A stretch of 64,000 nt of DNA from an uncultured Lacinutrix sp. (GTDB taxonomy: Bacteria > Bacteroidota > Bacteroidia > Flavobacteriales > Flavobacteriaceae), in NCBI GenBank assembly GCA_937129145.1, contig CAKZMU010000009.1, positions 206,551-270,550 on the forward strand, given 5' to 3'. The notes under the pieces were generated by a model that had not been told where the DNA came from, did not search any database, and worked only from the letters and a program-made list of their open reading frames with translations. A program made the position numbers and the translations under genes. Positions 17,001-25,458 of the stretch are shown one piece after another (the first letter of the stretch is position 1; the number at the start of each line of letters is the position of its first letter).

Positions 17001-18353
17001 GTGGCTTATAAGCAAGGAAGATATTCAAGTTTAATTACACCATTATTTTGTTTGGTTGATTTACTAATCATAATTGTTAGTATTTTCCTTTTTTCTATCA
17101 ATATTACAAATATTTATGTTTTTACCGCTTACATTTCTTTCTCATGGATTATTATTTCTTTTAAAAATCATTACTACAATGTAAGAAGGCACACAAGAGC
17201 AGTACAATTATTTACATTATTGTTTAGGCAAATAGTGTTATATGCTTTAATTTGCTATGCATTTATTGGGTTTTTTAAGCAACCTAATATTAGCCGATTA
17301 GCATTAGGACAGTATTTACTTACTGTTTTTATAGTGTTGACAATTTTTAAGCTTTTATCATTCTTTTTATTAAAAAAATATAGATCCAAACTTGGCGGAA
17401 ATAGAAGAAACGTCATTGTTATTGGAGACAATGAAAAAGTAAGACAACTAATTAATATTTTTGAATCTAGGCATGAATTTGGTTATAGATTTAAAAAACA
17501 GTTTATTGTCGAAAAAGGGCTAGAAAGCTTAAAAGTGTGTTTTGATTACATCACCGATAACGACATAGATGAAATTTATTTTTCAGCCTCCAAATTATCA
17601 AACACACAAATAAACGCCCTTGTTGATTTTGCGGATAATAACTTAAGAGAAGTAAAATTTATTCCTGATAATAAAGATATTTTTACAAAGAAATTAAAAT
17701 ACGAGTATTACGATTACATTCCAATTTTATCTATAAGGACTATTCCATTACAAGAGCCTATAAATCAATTCGTGAAACGTTTATTTGATATTATTTTTGC
17801 ATCGGCAATTATTGTCTTTATTTTATCTTGGCTAACACCTTTGTTGGCAATTATTATTAAACTGGAATCTAAAGGTCCAGTATTTTTTAAACAATCTAGA
17901 AATGGCTTTAATTACAAAGAATTTGCCTGTTATAAATTTAGGTCTATGACTCCAAATAAAGACGCTCACTTGTATCAAGCCACTAGAGGGGATCAGCGAG
18001 TAACAAAAGTAGGTAAGTTTATTCGTAAAACGAGTATTGATGAGTTGCCACAATTCTACAACGTGTTGTTTGGAGACATGTCTGTTGTTGGACCAAGACC
18101 ACATATGGTAAGCCACACCAATATGTATGCACAAAGAATAGATAAATTTATGGTGCGCCATTTTGTAAAACCAGGTATTACGGGTTTAGCTCAAGTAAGT
18201 GGCTATAGAGGCGAAGTGGAAACCGATAAAGACATTATTGGCAGAGTGAAGTATGATATTTTTTATATTGAAAACTGGTCTATTTTTCTTGATTTAAAAA
18301 TTATAGTGCAAACGTTTATAAATGCTGTAAAAGGAGAAGAAAAAGCCTATTAG
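17001..18353 (+). CDS. polyprenyl-phosphate sugar-1-phosphate transferase (WcaJ/WbaP type)
   Basis: The 450-residue protein has four N-terminal membrane helices (about 12-130), a CoA-binding-like cytosolic domain (R-R-N-V-I-V-I-G-D-N at about 135-144), a fifth helix near 265-290, and the conserved sugar-transferase domain. Its motifs include K-R-L-F-D-I, G-P-V-F-F-K-Q-S-R-N-G, Y-K-F-R-S-M, K-T-S-I-D-E-L-P-Q-F-Y-N-V, M-S-V-V-G-P-R-P-H and K-P-G-I-T-G-L-A-Q-V-S-G-Y-R-G. It starts repeat-unit synthesis by putting a hexose-1-P on undecaprenyl phosphate. The start is GTG 17001, one base after the uxs stop. Confidence 0.92.
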   Translation: MAYKQGRYSSLITPLFCLVDLLIIIVSIFLFSINITNIYVFTAYISFSWIIISFKNHYYNVRRHTRAVQLFTLLFRQIVLYALICYAFIGFFKQPNISRLALGQYLLTVFIVLTIFKLLSFFLLKKYRSKLGGNRRNVIVIGDNEKVRQLINIFESRHEFGYRFKKQFIVEKGLESLKVCFDYITDNDIDEIYFSASKLSNTQINALVDFADNNLREVKFIPDNKDIFTKKLKYEYYDYIPILSIRTIPLQEPINQFVKRLFDIIFASAIIVFILSWLTPLLAIIIKLESKGPVFFKQSRNGFNYKEFACYKFRSMTPNKDAHLYQATRGDQRVTKVGKFIRKTSIDELPQFYNVLFGDMSVVGPRPHMVSHTNMYAQRIDKFMVRHFVKPGITGLAQVSGYRGEVETDKDIIGRVKYDIFYIENWSIFLDLKIIVQTFINAVKGEEKAY

Positions 18354-19112
18354 ATGGTTTCAATTATTATACCTTCATACAATTCAGAAGCGTTTATTGC
18401 AGCCACGATAACCTCGGTAATTAATCAGACTCACAAAAACTGGGAATTGATAATTGTGGACGATGCATCTACAGATTGCACTTGTAGCATTGTTTCAGGA
18501 TTTTCGGAAAAAAACCAACGTGTTAAGCTCATCAAGCAACAAAAAAATGTTGGTGCAGGCGTTTCTAGAAACGTTGGGATTAAAGCTGCCAAAGGCAGTT
18601 ACATAGCCTTTTTGGACTCGGATGATGTATGGCAACCCAACAAACTGGCAACCCAACTTGCTTATATGGATTCGCAAAACGCTGCTATTTGTTTTTCTTC
18701 TTATGAGTTAATCAATGAGAAAGGAGAACCATTACACAAAATAGTAGAAGCTCTACCTAAATTGTCGTATAATAAACAACTTAAATGCAATTACATTGGT
18801 AATTTAACAGGCATTTACAAAGTAGATAAATTAGGTAAAATTTACATGCCAGAAATCAAGAAGCGACAAGATTGGGTCATGTGGCTAAACGCCATAAAAA
18901 AAGGAGGCGATGCAGTTGGTGTAAAAAAGCCATTGGCTTATTACAGAGTTAGAAAAGGGTCTATATCCTCTAATAAAATGGATTTAGTAAAACACAATTT
19001 TAATGTGTATAGAAAAGTTTTAGGCTTTAGCTTTATAAAATCGATTAGATACTTATTGGTGTTTTTATATGAATATTTTTTTGTGAAATCCAAGCAAATT
19101 AAAAACATCTAA
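18354..19112 (+). CDS. glycosyltransferase family 2
   Basis: A 252-residue GT-A enzyme: V-S-I-I-I-P-S-Y-N-S, I-I-V-D-D-A-S-T-D, a G-V-S-R-N-V-G-I motif, and D-S-D-D-V-W as the metal/nucleotide DxD near residue 89. R-Q-D-W-V-M-W is the likely catalytic-base region (the E/D-D-x-x motif of the family). Enzymes of this type next to the initiating transferase often add the second sugar. The ATG directly follows the upstream stop. It is the last gene of the polysaccharide operon and ends exactly where the converging ligase-like gene ends, with no visible terminator between. Confidence 0.87.
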   Translation: MVSIIIPSYNSEAFIAATITSVINQTHKNWELIIVDDASTDCTCSIVSGFSEKNQRVKLIKQQKNVGAGVSRNVGIKAAKGSYIAFLDSDDVWQPNKLATQLAYMDSQNAAICFSSYELINEKGEPLHKIVEALPKLSYNKQLKCNYIGNLTGIYKVDKLGKIYMPEIKKRQDWVMWLNAIKKGGDAVGVKKPLAYYRVRKGSISSNKMDLVKHNFNVYRKVLGFSFIKSIRYLLVFLYEYFFVKSKQIKNI

Positions 19113-20414
19113 CTAAGGTTTGAGCAAAGATGTAAACTGCTTTAACTTCCCTCTTTTTGTGCGTTCTAAATGGGTTTTTTTAGAAAATAGAACATCAACA
19201 CCAGGCTCCAAGTATGTTTCAAGTGCAGCTTTAATTTTCTTTTTTTGCGCTTCGGTTAATTCCAATTCAGCGACATATTCAATTTCAAATTGATGCAAAG
19301 TGTGTTGCAACACCTTAATTTCTTGAATAGCACCATCATCACTCATAACAGATTTTGTTACATAATAAAACGAAAGCCCTGGAGCCGTTTTTCCACTTGG
19401 CAGCTTTACATAATCTTCTTTTCTGCCTGTTAGCGTTTTTAAAACATATGTTTTTTTATCAATAACATTAATACTTCCTATATCTCCAATCTCATATCTA
19501 ATGAATGGGTGAGCCTTATTGTATAAATCGGTAATGACAATTCTACCTTCCTGTCCATGTGGTAAAACACGCCCTTTATCGTCTAAAATTTCTACATAAA
19601 GATTTAAATTATTCAAAATCCATTGCTGATTTTTTTCAAGCGCAATCAAACCAAATTCAGCAGAACCATATTCATTGATTATAGGAATATTAAAGACTTT
19701 TTCAAGTAGTTTTTTATCGTCGTCTGAAAGCATTTCCGACGTTGGTAAGCACGCTTTTAAACTAGGACAGATATCAGTCAATACTATGTTTTTTGTCAAC
19801 AAATGTTTTGCAAACGCCACAATAACTGATCTATAACCAGTCATAAACACAAAATCTGTTTTAGAAAACTTCGCTATCCATGTATCAAGTGCCTGTTCAG
19901 ACAAGTCAAACACATTAAAACGATAACGGTTTGACAACCAATCCTTAAAACGCTCTTTTCTATAATTTTTTTTATCAAAAGGAATACCATAAAATCGTGC
20001 TTGCTTAGTATTGAATATATCGTGCCAACCATACCATTCTTTAAAAATAGCCCATGTCATAGCATGACAAAACTTGTCTTTGGCAAACACAAAAGGGTCG
20101 CCTGAAGAACCGCTGGTTTTGTTAACATATACGTTGCTGGTAGTAAAGCCACTTGAAAGTCGCTCACTCAAAGGTTGTTGTAAATCACGCTTTGTCATCA
20201 CTGGAATTGTGTTCCAATCATCAATATTTGAGTTTTTAGCAAGTGATTTATAAAAGGTATTATGCTGTAAATGATAATCGAGAATATCACGTTTTTTTTG
20301 CTGAAGATGTGCATCAAAATCTACTTCATTCATGTCTTCAACCTGTTTTAAAAGGCGGTGTGCTTTTTTTATGGGAAAACCCTTGAAGATTAATGACGCG
20401 TTAAATAGATTCAA
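19113..20414 (-). CDS. phenylacetate-CoA ligase-like adenylating enzyme (PaaK/CapK type)
   Basis: The 433-residue protein belongs to the PaaK/CapK branch of adenylate-forming enzymes. It shows a V-N-K-T-S-G-S-S-G-D-P phosphate loop near residue 100, an N-E-Y-G-S-A-E-F-G adenine-binding motif near 250, and I-R-Y-E-I-G-D with the conserved Asp near 310. The family activates carboxylates as acyl-adenylates or CoA thioesters. CapK-like members are frequent in polysaccharide loci, where their job is unsettled. The start appears to be TTG. It runs tail-to-tail into the operon end with zero bases between. No other phenylacetate genes are near, so catabolism is unlikely. Confidence 0.75.
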   Translation of the reverse strand: MNLFNASLIFKGFPIKKAHRLLKQVEDMNEVDFDAHLQQKKRDILDYHLQHNTFYKSLAKNSNIDDWNTIPVMTKRDLQQPLSERLSSGFTTSNVYVNKTSGSSGDPFVFAKDKFCHAMTWAIFKEWYGWHDIFNTKQARFYGIPFDKKNYRKERFKDWLSNRYRFNVFDLSEQALDTWIAKFSKTDFVFMTGYRSVIVAFAKHLLTKNIVLTDICPSLKACLPTSEMLSDDDKKLLEKVFNIPIINEYGSAEFGLIALEKNQQWILNNLNLYVEILDDKGRVLPHGQEGRIVITDLYNKAHPFIRYEIGDIGSINVIDKKTYVLKTLTGRKEDYVKLPSGKTAPGLSFYYVTKSVMSDDGAIQEIKVLQHTLHQFEIEYVAELELTEAQKKKIKAALETYLEPGVDVLFSKKTHLERTKRGKLKQFTSLLKP

Positions 20415-20474
20415 AAGATTGAGATATTTTTGTAAAGTAAATAAAAAATATTCGTGTATTCATAGCATTAGTTT

Positions 20475-20482
20475 TATTTTTG
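20475..20482 (+). promoter_or_regulatory. -7 element (TATTTTTG) for purD
   Basis: TATTTTTG fits the Bacteroidota TAnnTTTG box and lies 17 bases before the purD ATG. Only a TTC, not TTG, is seen about 21 bases upstream. The leader would be very short, about 10 bases. Confidence 0.5.
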
Positions 20483-20498
20483 CGCAAACAACAAAAAC

Positions 20499-21770
20499 AT
20501 GAACATTTTAATTCTTGGTTCGGGCGGAAGAGAGCATACATTTGCATGGAAAATTGCTCAAAGCCCATTATGTAAAAACCTTTATGTTGCACCCGGAAAT
20601 TCTGGAACTACTGAGGTAGCAACCAATGTAAATATTGGCGTTACAGATTTTAAAGCTATTAAATTCTTGGTTTTAGAAAAAGAGGTTGATATGGTAGTTG
20701 TTGGGCCAGAAGACCCATTGGTACAAGGTGTTCATGATTTCTTTTTAAATGATGACGAACTAAAGGGAGTATCTGTTATTGGCCCTGAAAAAGCAGCGGC
20801 CGAATTAGAAGGCAGTAAAGAATTTGCCAAAGAATTTATGTATCGTCATAATATTCCAACGGCAGCTTACCAAAGTTTTAATGCATCAAATGTGGAAGAA
20901 GGTTATGCTTTTTTGGAAACCCTCAACCCTCCTTATGTGTTAAAAGCTGATGGATTGGCAGCAGGAAAAGGCGTGTTAATTCTCAACGATTTAGATGAAG
21001 CGAAAACAGAACTAAAAAACATGTTGGTGGACGCTAAGTTTGGTGATGCAAGTTCCAAAGTAGTCATTGAAGAATTTTTGGACGGTATTGAGTTAAGTTG
21101 TTTTGTATTGACAGATGGTGAAAATTACAAAATTTTGCCAACTGCCAAAGATTACAAACGTATAGGCGAAGGCGATACAGGATTAAATACTGGTGGCATG
21201 GGAGCTATATCTCCAGTGCCTTTTGCAACACCAGAGTTTTTAAACAAAATAGAGGAACGTATTGTAAAGCCTACTATTTCAGGCTTACAAAAAGATAATT
21301 TACCTTATAAAGGTTTTGTATTTATTGGATTGATTAAGGTTGGTGATGACCCTAAGGTGATTGAATATAATGTTAGAATGGGTGACCCAGAAACCGAAGT
21401 GGTTCTTCCAAGACTTAAAAATGATTTGGTTAAAATCTTTAAAGCCATAGCCAATCAAACTTTAGATGAGATAGATATAGACATAGACCAACGAGCAGCA
21501 ACAACCATTATGTTGGTTTCAGGTGGTTATCCTGAAGCTTATGAAAAAGGCAAAGAAATTATTGGAGTGGATGCTATTACAGATTCTATACCTTTTCATG
21601 CAGGCGCAAAAATTGATAACGACAAGATAGTAACGTCTGGAGGTCGTGTTATGGCAATAACATCTTTTGGAAATAGTTACAATGAGGCACTAAAAAAATC
21701 TTATCAAAATATAGAAAAACTACATTTCGATAAGATGTATTATCGTAAGGATATTGGTTTCGATTTATAG
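20499..21770 (+). CDS. purD: phosphoribosylamine-glycine ligase
   Basis: This 423-residue ATP-grasp enzyme catalyses the second step of purine synthesis: 5-phosphoribosylamine + glycine + ATP to GAR. Visible are the N-terminal M-N-I-L-I-L-G-S-G-G-R-E-H, G-P-E-D-P-L, K-A-D-G-L-A-A-G-K-G-V, the metal-binding stretch N-T-G-G-M-G-A-I-S-P-V-P and E-Y-N-V-R-M-G-D-P-E-T-E. The length is normal. It is monocistronic with its own promoter box; its 3' end overlaps the convergent DUF6341 gene by 6 bases. Confidence 0.96.
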   Translation: MNILILGSGGREHTFAWKIAQSPLCKNLYVAPGNSGTTEVATNVNIGVTDFKAIKFLVLEKEVDMVVVGPEDPLVQGVHDFFLNDDELKGVSVIGPEKAAAELEGSKEFAKEFMYRHNIPTAAYQSFNASNVEEGYAFLETLNPPYVLKADGLAAGKGVLILNDLDEAKTELKNMLVDAKFGDASSKVVIEEFLDGIELSCFVLTDGENYKILPTAKDYKRIGEGDTGLNTGGMGAISPVPFATPEFLNKIEERIVKPTISGLQKDNLPYKGFVFIGLIKVGDDPKVIEYNVRMGDPETEVVLPRLKNDLVKIFKAIANQTLDEIDIDIDQRAATTIMLVSGGYPEAYEKGKEIIGVDAITDSIPFHAGAKIDNDKIVTSGGRVMAITSFGNSYNEALKKSYQNIEKLHFDKMYYRKDIGFDL

Positions 21771-21992
21771 ATATGAATGCGAAGTGATGCTTTTATCTTC
21801 TTCGTTTCTATCATTAAATCCTTTTAATTGTAGCATCCAATATGTAAATGCAACAATACCAATAACAATAAATATCCACGACACAAAATTTGCAGCCCAC
21901 CAGTTTTCTAGCTCTAATTCTCTTAGTCCATCTAATGGAAGAAATAATACATCTACAAATAAATCTTGAATGGCGTAAAAAAAGTCTTTCAT
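21765..21992 (-). CDS. DUF6341-family small membrane protein
   Basis: The start is taken as ATG 21992 (M-K-D-F-F-Y-A-I-Q), giving 75 residues. An upstream in-frame start would add nine residues, but they overlap the leader of the good promoter at 22017-22046. There is one membrane helix around residues 38-58 (W-A-A-N-F-V-S-W-I-F-I-V-I-G-I-V). It is preceded by the L-E-L-E-N-W-W signature and followed by Y-W-M-L-Q-L-K-x-F-N-D, which I associate with DUF6341, a flavobacterial family usually beside DUF6427 and upp. The function is unknown; the conserved neighbourhood suggests a membrane partner of DUF6427. Confidence 0.8.
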   Translation of the reverse strand: MKDFFYAIQDLFVDVLFLPLDGLRELELENWWAANFVSWIFIVIGIVAFTYWMLQLKGFNDRNEEDKSITSHSYL

Positions 21993-22016
21993 TGTAATAA
22001 TATTATATTTACACAG

Positions 22017-22046
22017 CAAATATACGAACTCTTTAAATGATTACAA
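22017..22046 (-). promoter_or_regulatory. TTG-N19-TATATTTG promoter for DUF6341, inside the start of DUF6427
   Basis: On the minus strand TTG (22044-22046) is followed after exactly 19 bases by TATATTTG (22017-22024), a full match to the Bacteroidota housekeeping consensus. The -33 TTG lies within codons 3-4 of the divergent DUF6427 gene, so transcription of the two small membrane-protein genes is physically linked. Confidence 0.7.
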
Positions 22047-22960
22047 GATTTTTTAGTACTTCTAAACCAATTCATCTGGTACTTGTATCCTTTTTTGTAT
22101 TAGGAGTGTTTTTGACCGTAAGACTAGGTTATTATTCGCAAGGTATTAGCGCATTACAAATACTTAAGGAATTAACATTATATGGTGTTACGTTATTATC
22201 CATTTTTGTGCTTTCTTTTTTTGTAAATAAAAATAATCTAACCAAACAAAACAGCTTTAAAATTTTGTTTTTCAGTTTGTTTTTGGCATGTATACCTGCA
22301 ACAATACAACATGGAAGCATCATTATTTCTAATGTATTTATTTTATTTGCCATTAGACGTATAATTAGCTTAAGGTCCAATTTGCACATCAAGAAAAAAC
22401 TATTTGATGCTGCCTTTTGGATTACCTTGGCGTCCTTATTTTATTTTTGGGCTATTTTGTTTTTAATCTTAGTATTTGCAGCATTGATTTTTTATTCACT
22501 TGGGCAATCCAATAATTGGATGATACCTTTTACAGCAATTACAACAGTTGCATTAATAATAGTAAGCTATAATATTATTACAGAAGATTCCTTTGGAGAT
22601 ATTTACAACTATATAGACAGTATTGGGTTTAATTTTTCTAACTATAAGGCATCTGCACTATTAATCTCTATAATTGTAATTTCATTACTAGGTCTTTGGA
22701 CCTTGTTTTTCTATTTAAAAAAACTACAAGATAAATCTAGGACTCTCAGACCATCTTTTATATTGATTTTAATCGCCTTAATTATTGGGGTTGTAATCGT
22801 GGTTTTGGCGCCAAACAAAAATGGAAGTGAATTTATTTTCTTATACGCACCTCTTGCTATTATTATGGCTAACTATATTGAATCTGTAAAAAAAGTTTGG
22901 CTAGCCGAGGTTTTTATTTGGCTATTGATTGCGGTGCCAATTTTTCAGTTAGTGTCTTAA
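22037..22960 (+). CDS. DUF6427-family integral membrane protein
   Basis: The 307-residue protein has about 10 hydrophobic helices and short loops. The start M-I-T-R-F-F-S-T-S-K-P-I-H-L and the A-C-I-P-A-T-I-Q-H-G and R-R-I-I-S-L-R-S segments fit the flavobacterial DUF6427 family. No catalytic motif is recognisable. It is divergent from DUF6341 and its 3' end overlaps the convergent upp gene by 12 bases. The conserved DUF6341-DUF6427-upp order suggests a shared membrane role, perhaps related to cell envelope synthesis, but this is unproven. Confidence 0.78.
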   Translation: MITRFFSTSKPIHLVLVSFFVLGVFLTVRLGYYSQGISALQILKELTLYGVTLLSIFVLSFFVNKNNLTKQNSFKILFFSLFLACIPATIQHGSIIISNVFILFAIRRIISLRSNLHIKKKLFDAAFWITLASLFYFWAILFLILVFAALIFYSLGQSNNWMIPFTAITTVALIIVSYNIITEDSFGDIYNYIDSIGFNFSNYKASALLISIIVISLLGLWTLFFYLKKLQDKSRTLRPSFILILIALIIGVVIVVLAPNKNGSEFIFLYAPLAIIMANYIESVKKVWLAEVFIWLLIAVPIFQLVS

Positions 22961-23605
22961 TTTATCACCAAAAGCCAAGTCTCCAGCATCGCCTAAACCA
23001 GGAACTATATACCCTTTGTCGTTTAGGGTTTTATCAACGGCAGCAATCCATAAATGAGTGTTTTCTGGAAAATGAGACCTTACATAATCAACACCAGCTT
23101 TGGCACCAATAACGCTTAAAATATGAACTTGTTTTGGTGCGCCATGAGATTGTAATGCTTCAAAAGTTAAGGCTAGTGATTTCCCAGTTGCCAACATTGG
23201 GTCAACAAGCAAAAGAGTTTTACCATCCAAATTTGGGCTTGCAATATATTCAACCACAATTTCAAAATCGGTAGCGTTTAGATGATGTCTGTAAGCTGAA
23301 ATAAAAGCATTTTCAGCCTTGTCAAAATAATTCAACACACCATTATGAAGCGGCAATCCTGCTCTTAAAATTGAACAAATTACAATGTCGTCTTTTGGTA
23401 CATTAACTTCTGCTTTACCTAAAGGCGTTTGAGCGTTGGCAGTGCGATGGCTTAATGTTTTACTCATTTCGTAACTCAATATTTCGCCAATGCGTTCAAT
23501 ATTTCGCCTAAAACGCATAGGGTCTTTTTGAATAGAAACATCTCTAATTTCAAAAATAAAATTATTTAAAACGGAGTTGGTATTTGAAAGATTATGAATG
23601 TGCAT
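22949..23605 (-). CDS. upp: uracil phosphoribosyltransferase
   Basis: A 218-residue type I phosphoribosyltransferase that salvages uracil with PRPP to UMP. The PRPP loop is L-V-D-P-M-L-A-T-G-K-S-L; further family motifs are I-L-R-A-G-L-P-L, and the uracil-binding Y-I-V-P-G-L-G-D-A-G-D-L-A-F-G near the C-terminus. The length is as expected. It is transcribed toward DUF6427, with tails overlapping by 12 bases. Confidence 0.95.
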   Translation of the reverse strand: MHIHNLSNTNSVLNNFIFEIRDVSIQKDPMRFRRNIERIGEILSYEMSKTLSHRTANAQTPLGKAEVNVPKDDIVICSILRAGLPLHNGVLNYFDKAENAFISAYRHHLNATDFEIVVEYIASPNLDGKTLLLVDPMLATGKSLALTFEALQSHGAPKQVHILSVIGAKAGVDYVRSHFPENTHLWIAAVDKTLNDKGYIVPGLGDAGDLAFGDKLRH

Positions 23606-23645
23606 TTTGCGTAATTAAGGTGGAGTAAAGTTAATTAAATAGAAG

Positions 23646-23653
23646 TATATTTG
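23646..23653 (+). promoter_or_regulatory. -7 element (TATATTTG) for DUF4254 gene
   Basis: TATATTTG matches TAnnTTTG and lies 22 bases before the ATG at 23676. No TTG is found at the proper upstream spacing. Confidence 0.45.
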
Positions 23654-23675
23654 CACTTAATATAATTACAAAGTT

Positions 23676-24284
23676 ATGTTTTCAGATAAAGCAAATGCCA
23701 TTTTTAAAGACGTGATAAAAACGTATAAAGTTAAAAATACTGTTGACCAGCCATTTACAAACAAGTATGATAAAAACGATGATTTAATAGCACATTTGCT
23801 TTATAGAAAATCATGGATTGACACGGTACAATGGGCTTACGAAGATATTATTAGAGACCCAAATATTGAGCCAGTTGCTGCTTTAAAATTAAAGCGAATG
23901 ATTGACGCTTCCAACCAGGATAGAACGGATACTGTTGAGTATATTGACAGTTATTTTTTAGATAAATATAAAGACGTTACCGTAAAGCCTAATGCCAAGA
24001 TAAACTCTGAAAGTCCAGCGTGGGCAATAGATAGACTGTCAATTTTGGCCTTAAAAATTTACCACATGCATTTAGAAACTGTTCGAGAAAATGCATCAGA
24101 AGAACATAAAGCGGCTTGTCAAAAAAAATTAGACGTATTGCTAGAACAACGTGTGGATTTATCGACAGCGATTGACGATTTGCTTGAAGATATTGCCAAT
24201 GGAGATAAATATATGAAGGTATACAAGCAAATGAAAATGTACAATGACGATGAGCTCAACCCAGTTTTAAGAGCTCAGAAATAA
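23676..24284 (+). CDS. DUF4254-domain protein
   Basis: A 202-residue cytosolic, mainly helical protein. The pattern L-L-Y-R-K-S-W-I-D-T-V-Q-W-x-Y-E-D-I-I-R-D and I-D-A-S-N-Q-D-R-T-D-x-V-E-x-I-D is the DUF4254 signature, known to me as a Bacteroidota family beside GT9 genes in LPS-related neighbourhoods. No catalytic residues are evident. It precedes the heptosyltransferase-like gene by 83 bases that hold a structured repeat. The function is unknown; a helper role for the adjacent glycosyltransferase is plausible. Confidence 0.82.
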   Translation: MFSDKANAIFKDVIKTYKVKNTVDQPFTNKYDKNDDLIAHLLYRKSWIDTVQWAYEDIIRDPNIEPVAALKLKRMIDASNQDRTDTVEYIDSYFLDKYKDVTVKPNAKINSESPAWAIDRLSILALKIYHMHLETVRENASEEHKAACQKKLDVLLEQRVDLSTAIDDLLEDIANGDKYMKVYKQMKMYNDDELNPVLRAQK

Positions 24285-24301
24285 TATAATTAGTAGAGAT
24301 T

Positions 24302-24360
24302 CCTTCCCTTTTTTAAGGGAAGGTGGATTTCAGTTTTCCAAAAAACTGAAATACGGAAGG
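24302..24360 (+). repeat. compound palindromic repeat element before the GT9 gene
   Basis: There are two perfect hairpins in a row: CCTTCCCTT/AAGGGAAGG with a TTTT loop (24302-24323), and ATTTCAGTTTT/AAAACTGAAAT with a 4-base loop (24327-24352). The first CCTTCC can also pair with GGAAGG at 24355-24360, closing the whole element as a three-way structure. The element ends 7 bases before the GT9 ATG, and its last GGAAGGG is the only Shine-Dalgarno-like stretch there. Confidence 0.7.
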
Positions 24361-24367
24361 GTAAAAA

Positions 24368-25405
24368 ATGCCAAAACCAAAACACATCTTAGTCATTCGC
24401 CTCTCAGCAATGGGAGATGTCGCTATGACTGTTCCCATATTACGACAATTTACCCAACAATATCCACAGGTTAAACTCACGGTGTTGACTAGAGGGTTTT
24501 TTACACCTTTCTTTAGGGATTTAAAAAATGTAACTGTGTTTGCTGCAGATGTTAAAGGAAAACACAAAGGCATTTTGGGTCTTTATAAATTATCAAAAGA
24601 ACTAAAGCGTTTAGAGATTGATGCCATTGCAGATTTACACAATGTACTAAGAAGCAATATGCTAAAACTATTTCTTTTTAATAAAAAATGTGTACAGATT
24701 GATAAAGGCAGAACCGAAAAAAAAGCACTCACATCAGGCAAAACGTTTAAGCAACTTAAAACCACACACCAACGCTATGCTGAGGTTTTTTCAGCACTTG
24801 GCTATCCGTTAGATTTAAACTCACCTACGTTTCCGAATAAAGTAATATTAACCAAAAAGTTAGATAATATTGTTGGCAACACGACCAAACCCTTAATTGG
24901 TATCGCCCCTTTTGCAGCATTTAAAAGCAAAGCCTATTCTATTGAGTTAATGAAGGAAGTTATTCAAGAACTAAGCAAAACAAACACGATACTATTGTTT
25001 GGAGGCGGAAACAATGAAGTAAAAATTTTAAACGATATAGCAAGTTCGCATACTAATACCATTAATTTGGCAGGCAAACTTTCATTAAATGAAGAATTAG
25101 ATATTATTTCAAACTTGAGCGTTATGATTTCTATGGACTCAGGTAATGCACATGTAGCAGCAATGTTAGGTATTGAGGTTGTTACTATTTGGGGAGTCAC
25201 GCACCCTTATGCTGGGTTCTATCCTTTTAATCAAAACCAAGATAATGCTTTGTTAGCAGATAGAGACAAATTTCCTTTAGTTCCCACCTCAATTTATGGA
25301 AACAAATTTCCTGAGGGTTACGAAAATGCCATCAATAGCATAAAGCCCGAACAAATTGTATCAAAAGTAAACACTATACTACAAAAAAAGCCCCACATGA
25401 AGTGA
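24368..25405 (+). CDS. glycosyltransferase family 9 (ADP-heptose:LPS heptosyltransferase-like)
   Basis: This 345-residue GT-B enzyme has an N-terminal I-L-V-I-R-L-S-A-M-G-D-V-A-M-T-V-P, A-D-L-H-N-V-L-R-S, I-G-I-A-P-F-A-A-F-K-S-K at the domain boundary, and S-M-D-S-G-N-A-H-V-A-A-M...T-I-W-G-V-T-H-P near the C-terminus, all standard for GT9. It probably adds a core sugar to LPS at the inner membrane. The A-rich codons and stop of this gene also form the terminator of the facing reductase gene (25383-25409). The start follows the palindromic element, which may control translation. Confidence 0.88.
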   Translation: MPKPKHILVIRLSAMGDVAMTVPILRQFTQQYPQVKLTVLTRGFFTPFFRDLKNVTVFAADVKGKHKGILGLYKLSKELKRLEIDAIADLHNVLRSNMLKLFLFNKKCVQIDKGRTEKKALTSGKTFKQLKTTHQRYAEVFSALGYPLDLNSPTFPNKVILTKKLDNIVGNTTKPLIGIAPFAAFKSKAYSIELMKEVIQELSKTNTILLFGGGNNEVKILNDIASSHTNTINLAGKLSLNEELDIISNLSVMISMDSGNAHVAAMLGIEVVTIWGVTHPYAGFYPFNQNQDNALLADRDKFPLVPTSIYGNKFPEGYENAINSIKPEQIVSKVNTILQKKPHMK

Positions 25406-25409
25406 GGCT
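25383..25409 (-). terminator. terminator of the reductase gene, embedded in the GT9 3' end
   Basis: Read on the minus strand: AGCCTCAC, a 5-base loop, GTGGGGCT (an 8-bp stem with one G-U pair), then seven T. On the plus strand the same bases have a C-A mismatch and no T-tract, so the signal works only for the minus strand. It lies about 195 bases after the reductase stop and covers the final codons and stop of the GT9 gene. Confidence 0.65.
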
Positions 25410-25458
25410 AGATTAAACGTTACAATAGACATAGATAATCCTAAAAAAGATTAACGTT

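Noticed and set aside
1..20414. Genomic island with integrase or transposase
   Set aside because: The locus is AT-rich and probably variable, but no integrase, transposase, tRNA site or flanking direct repeat is visible in the window.
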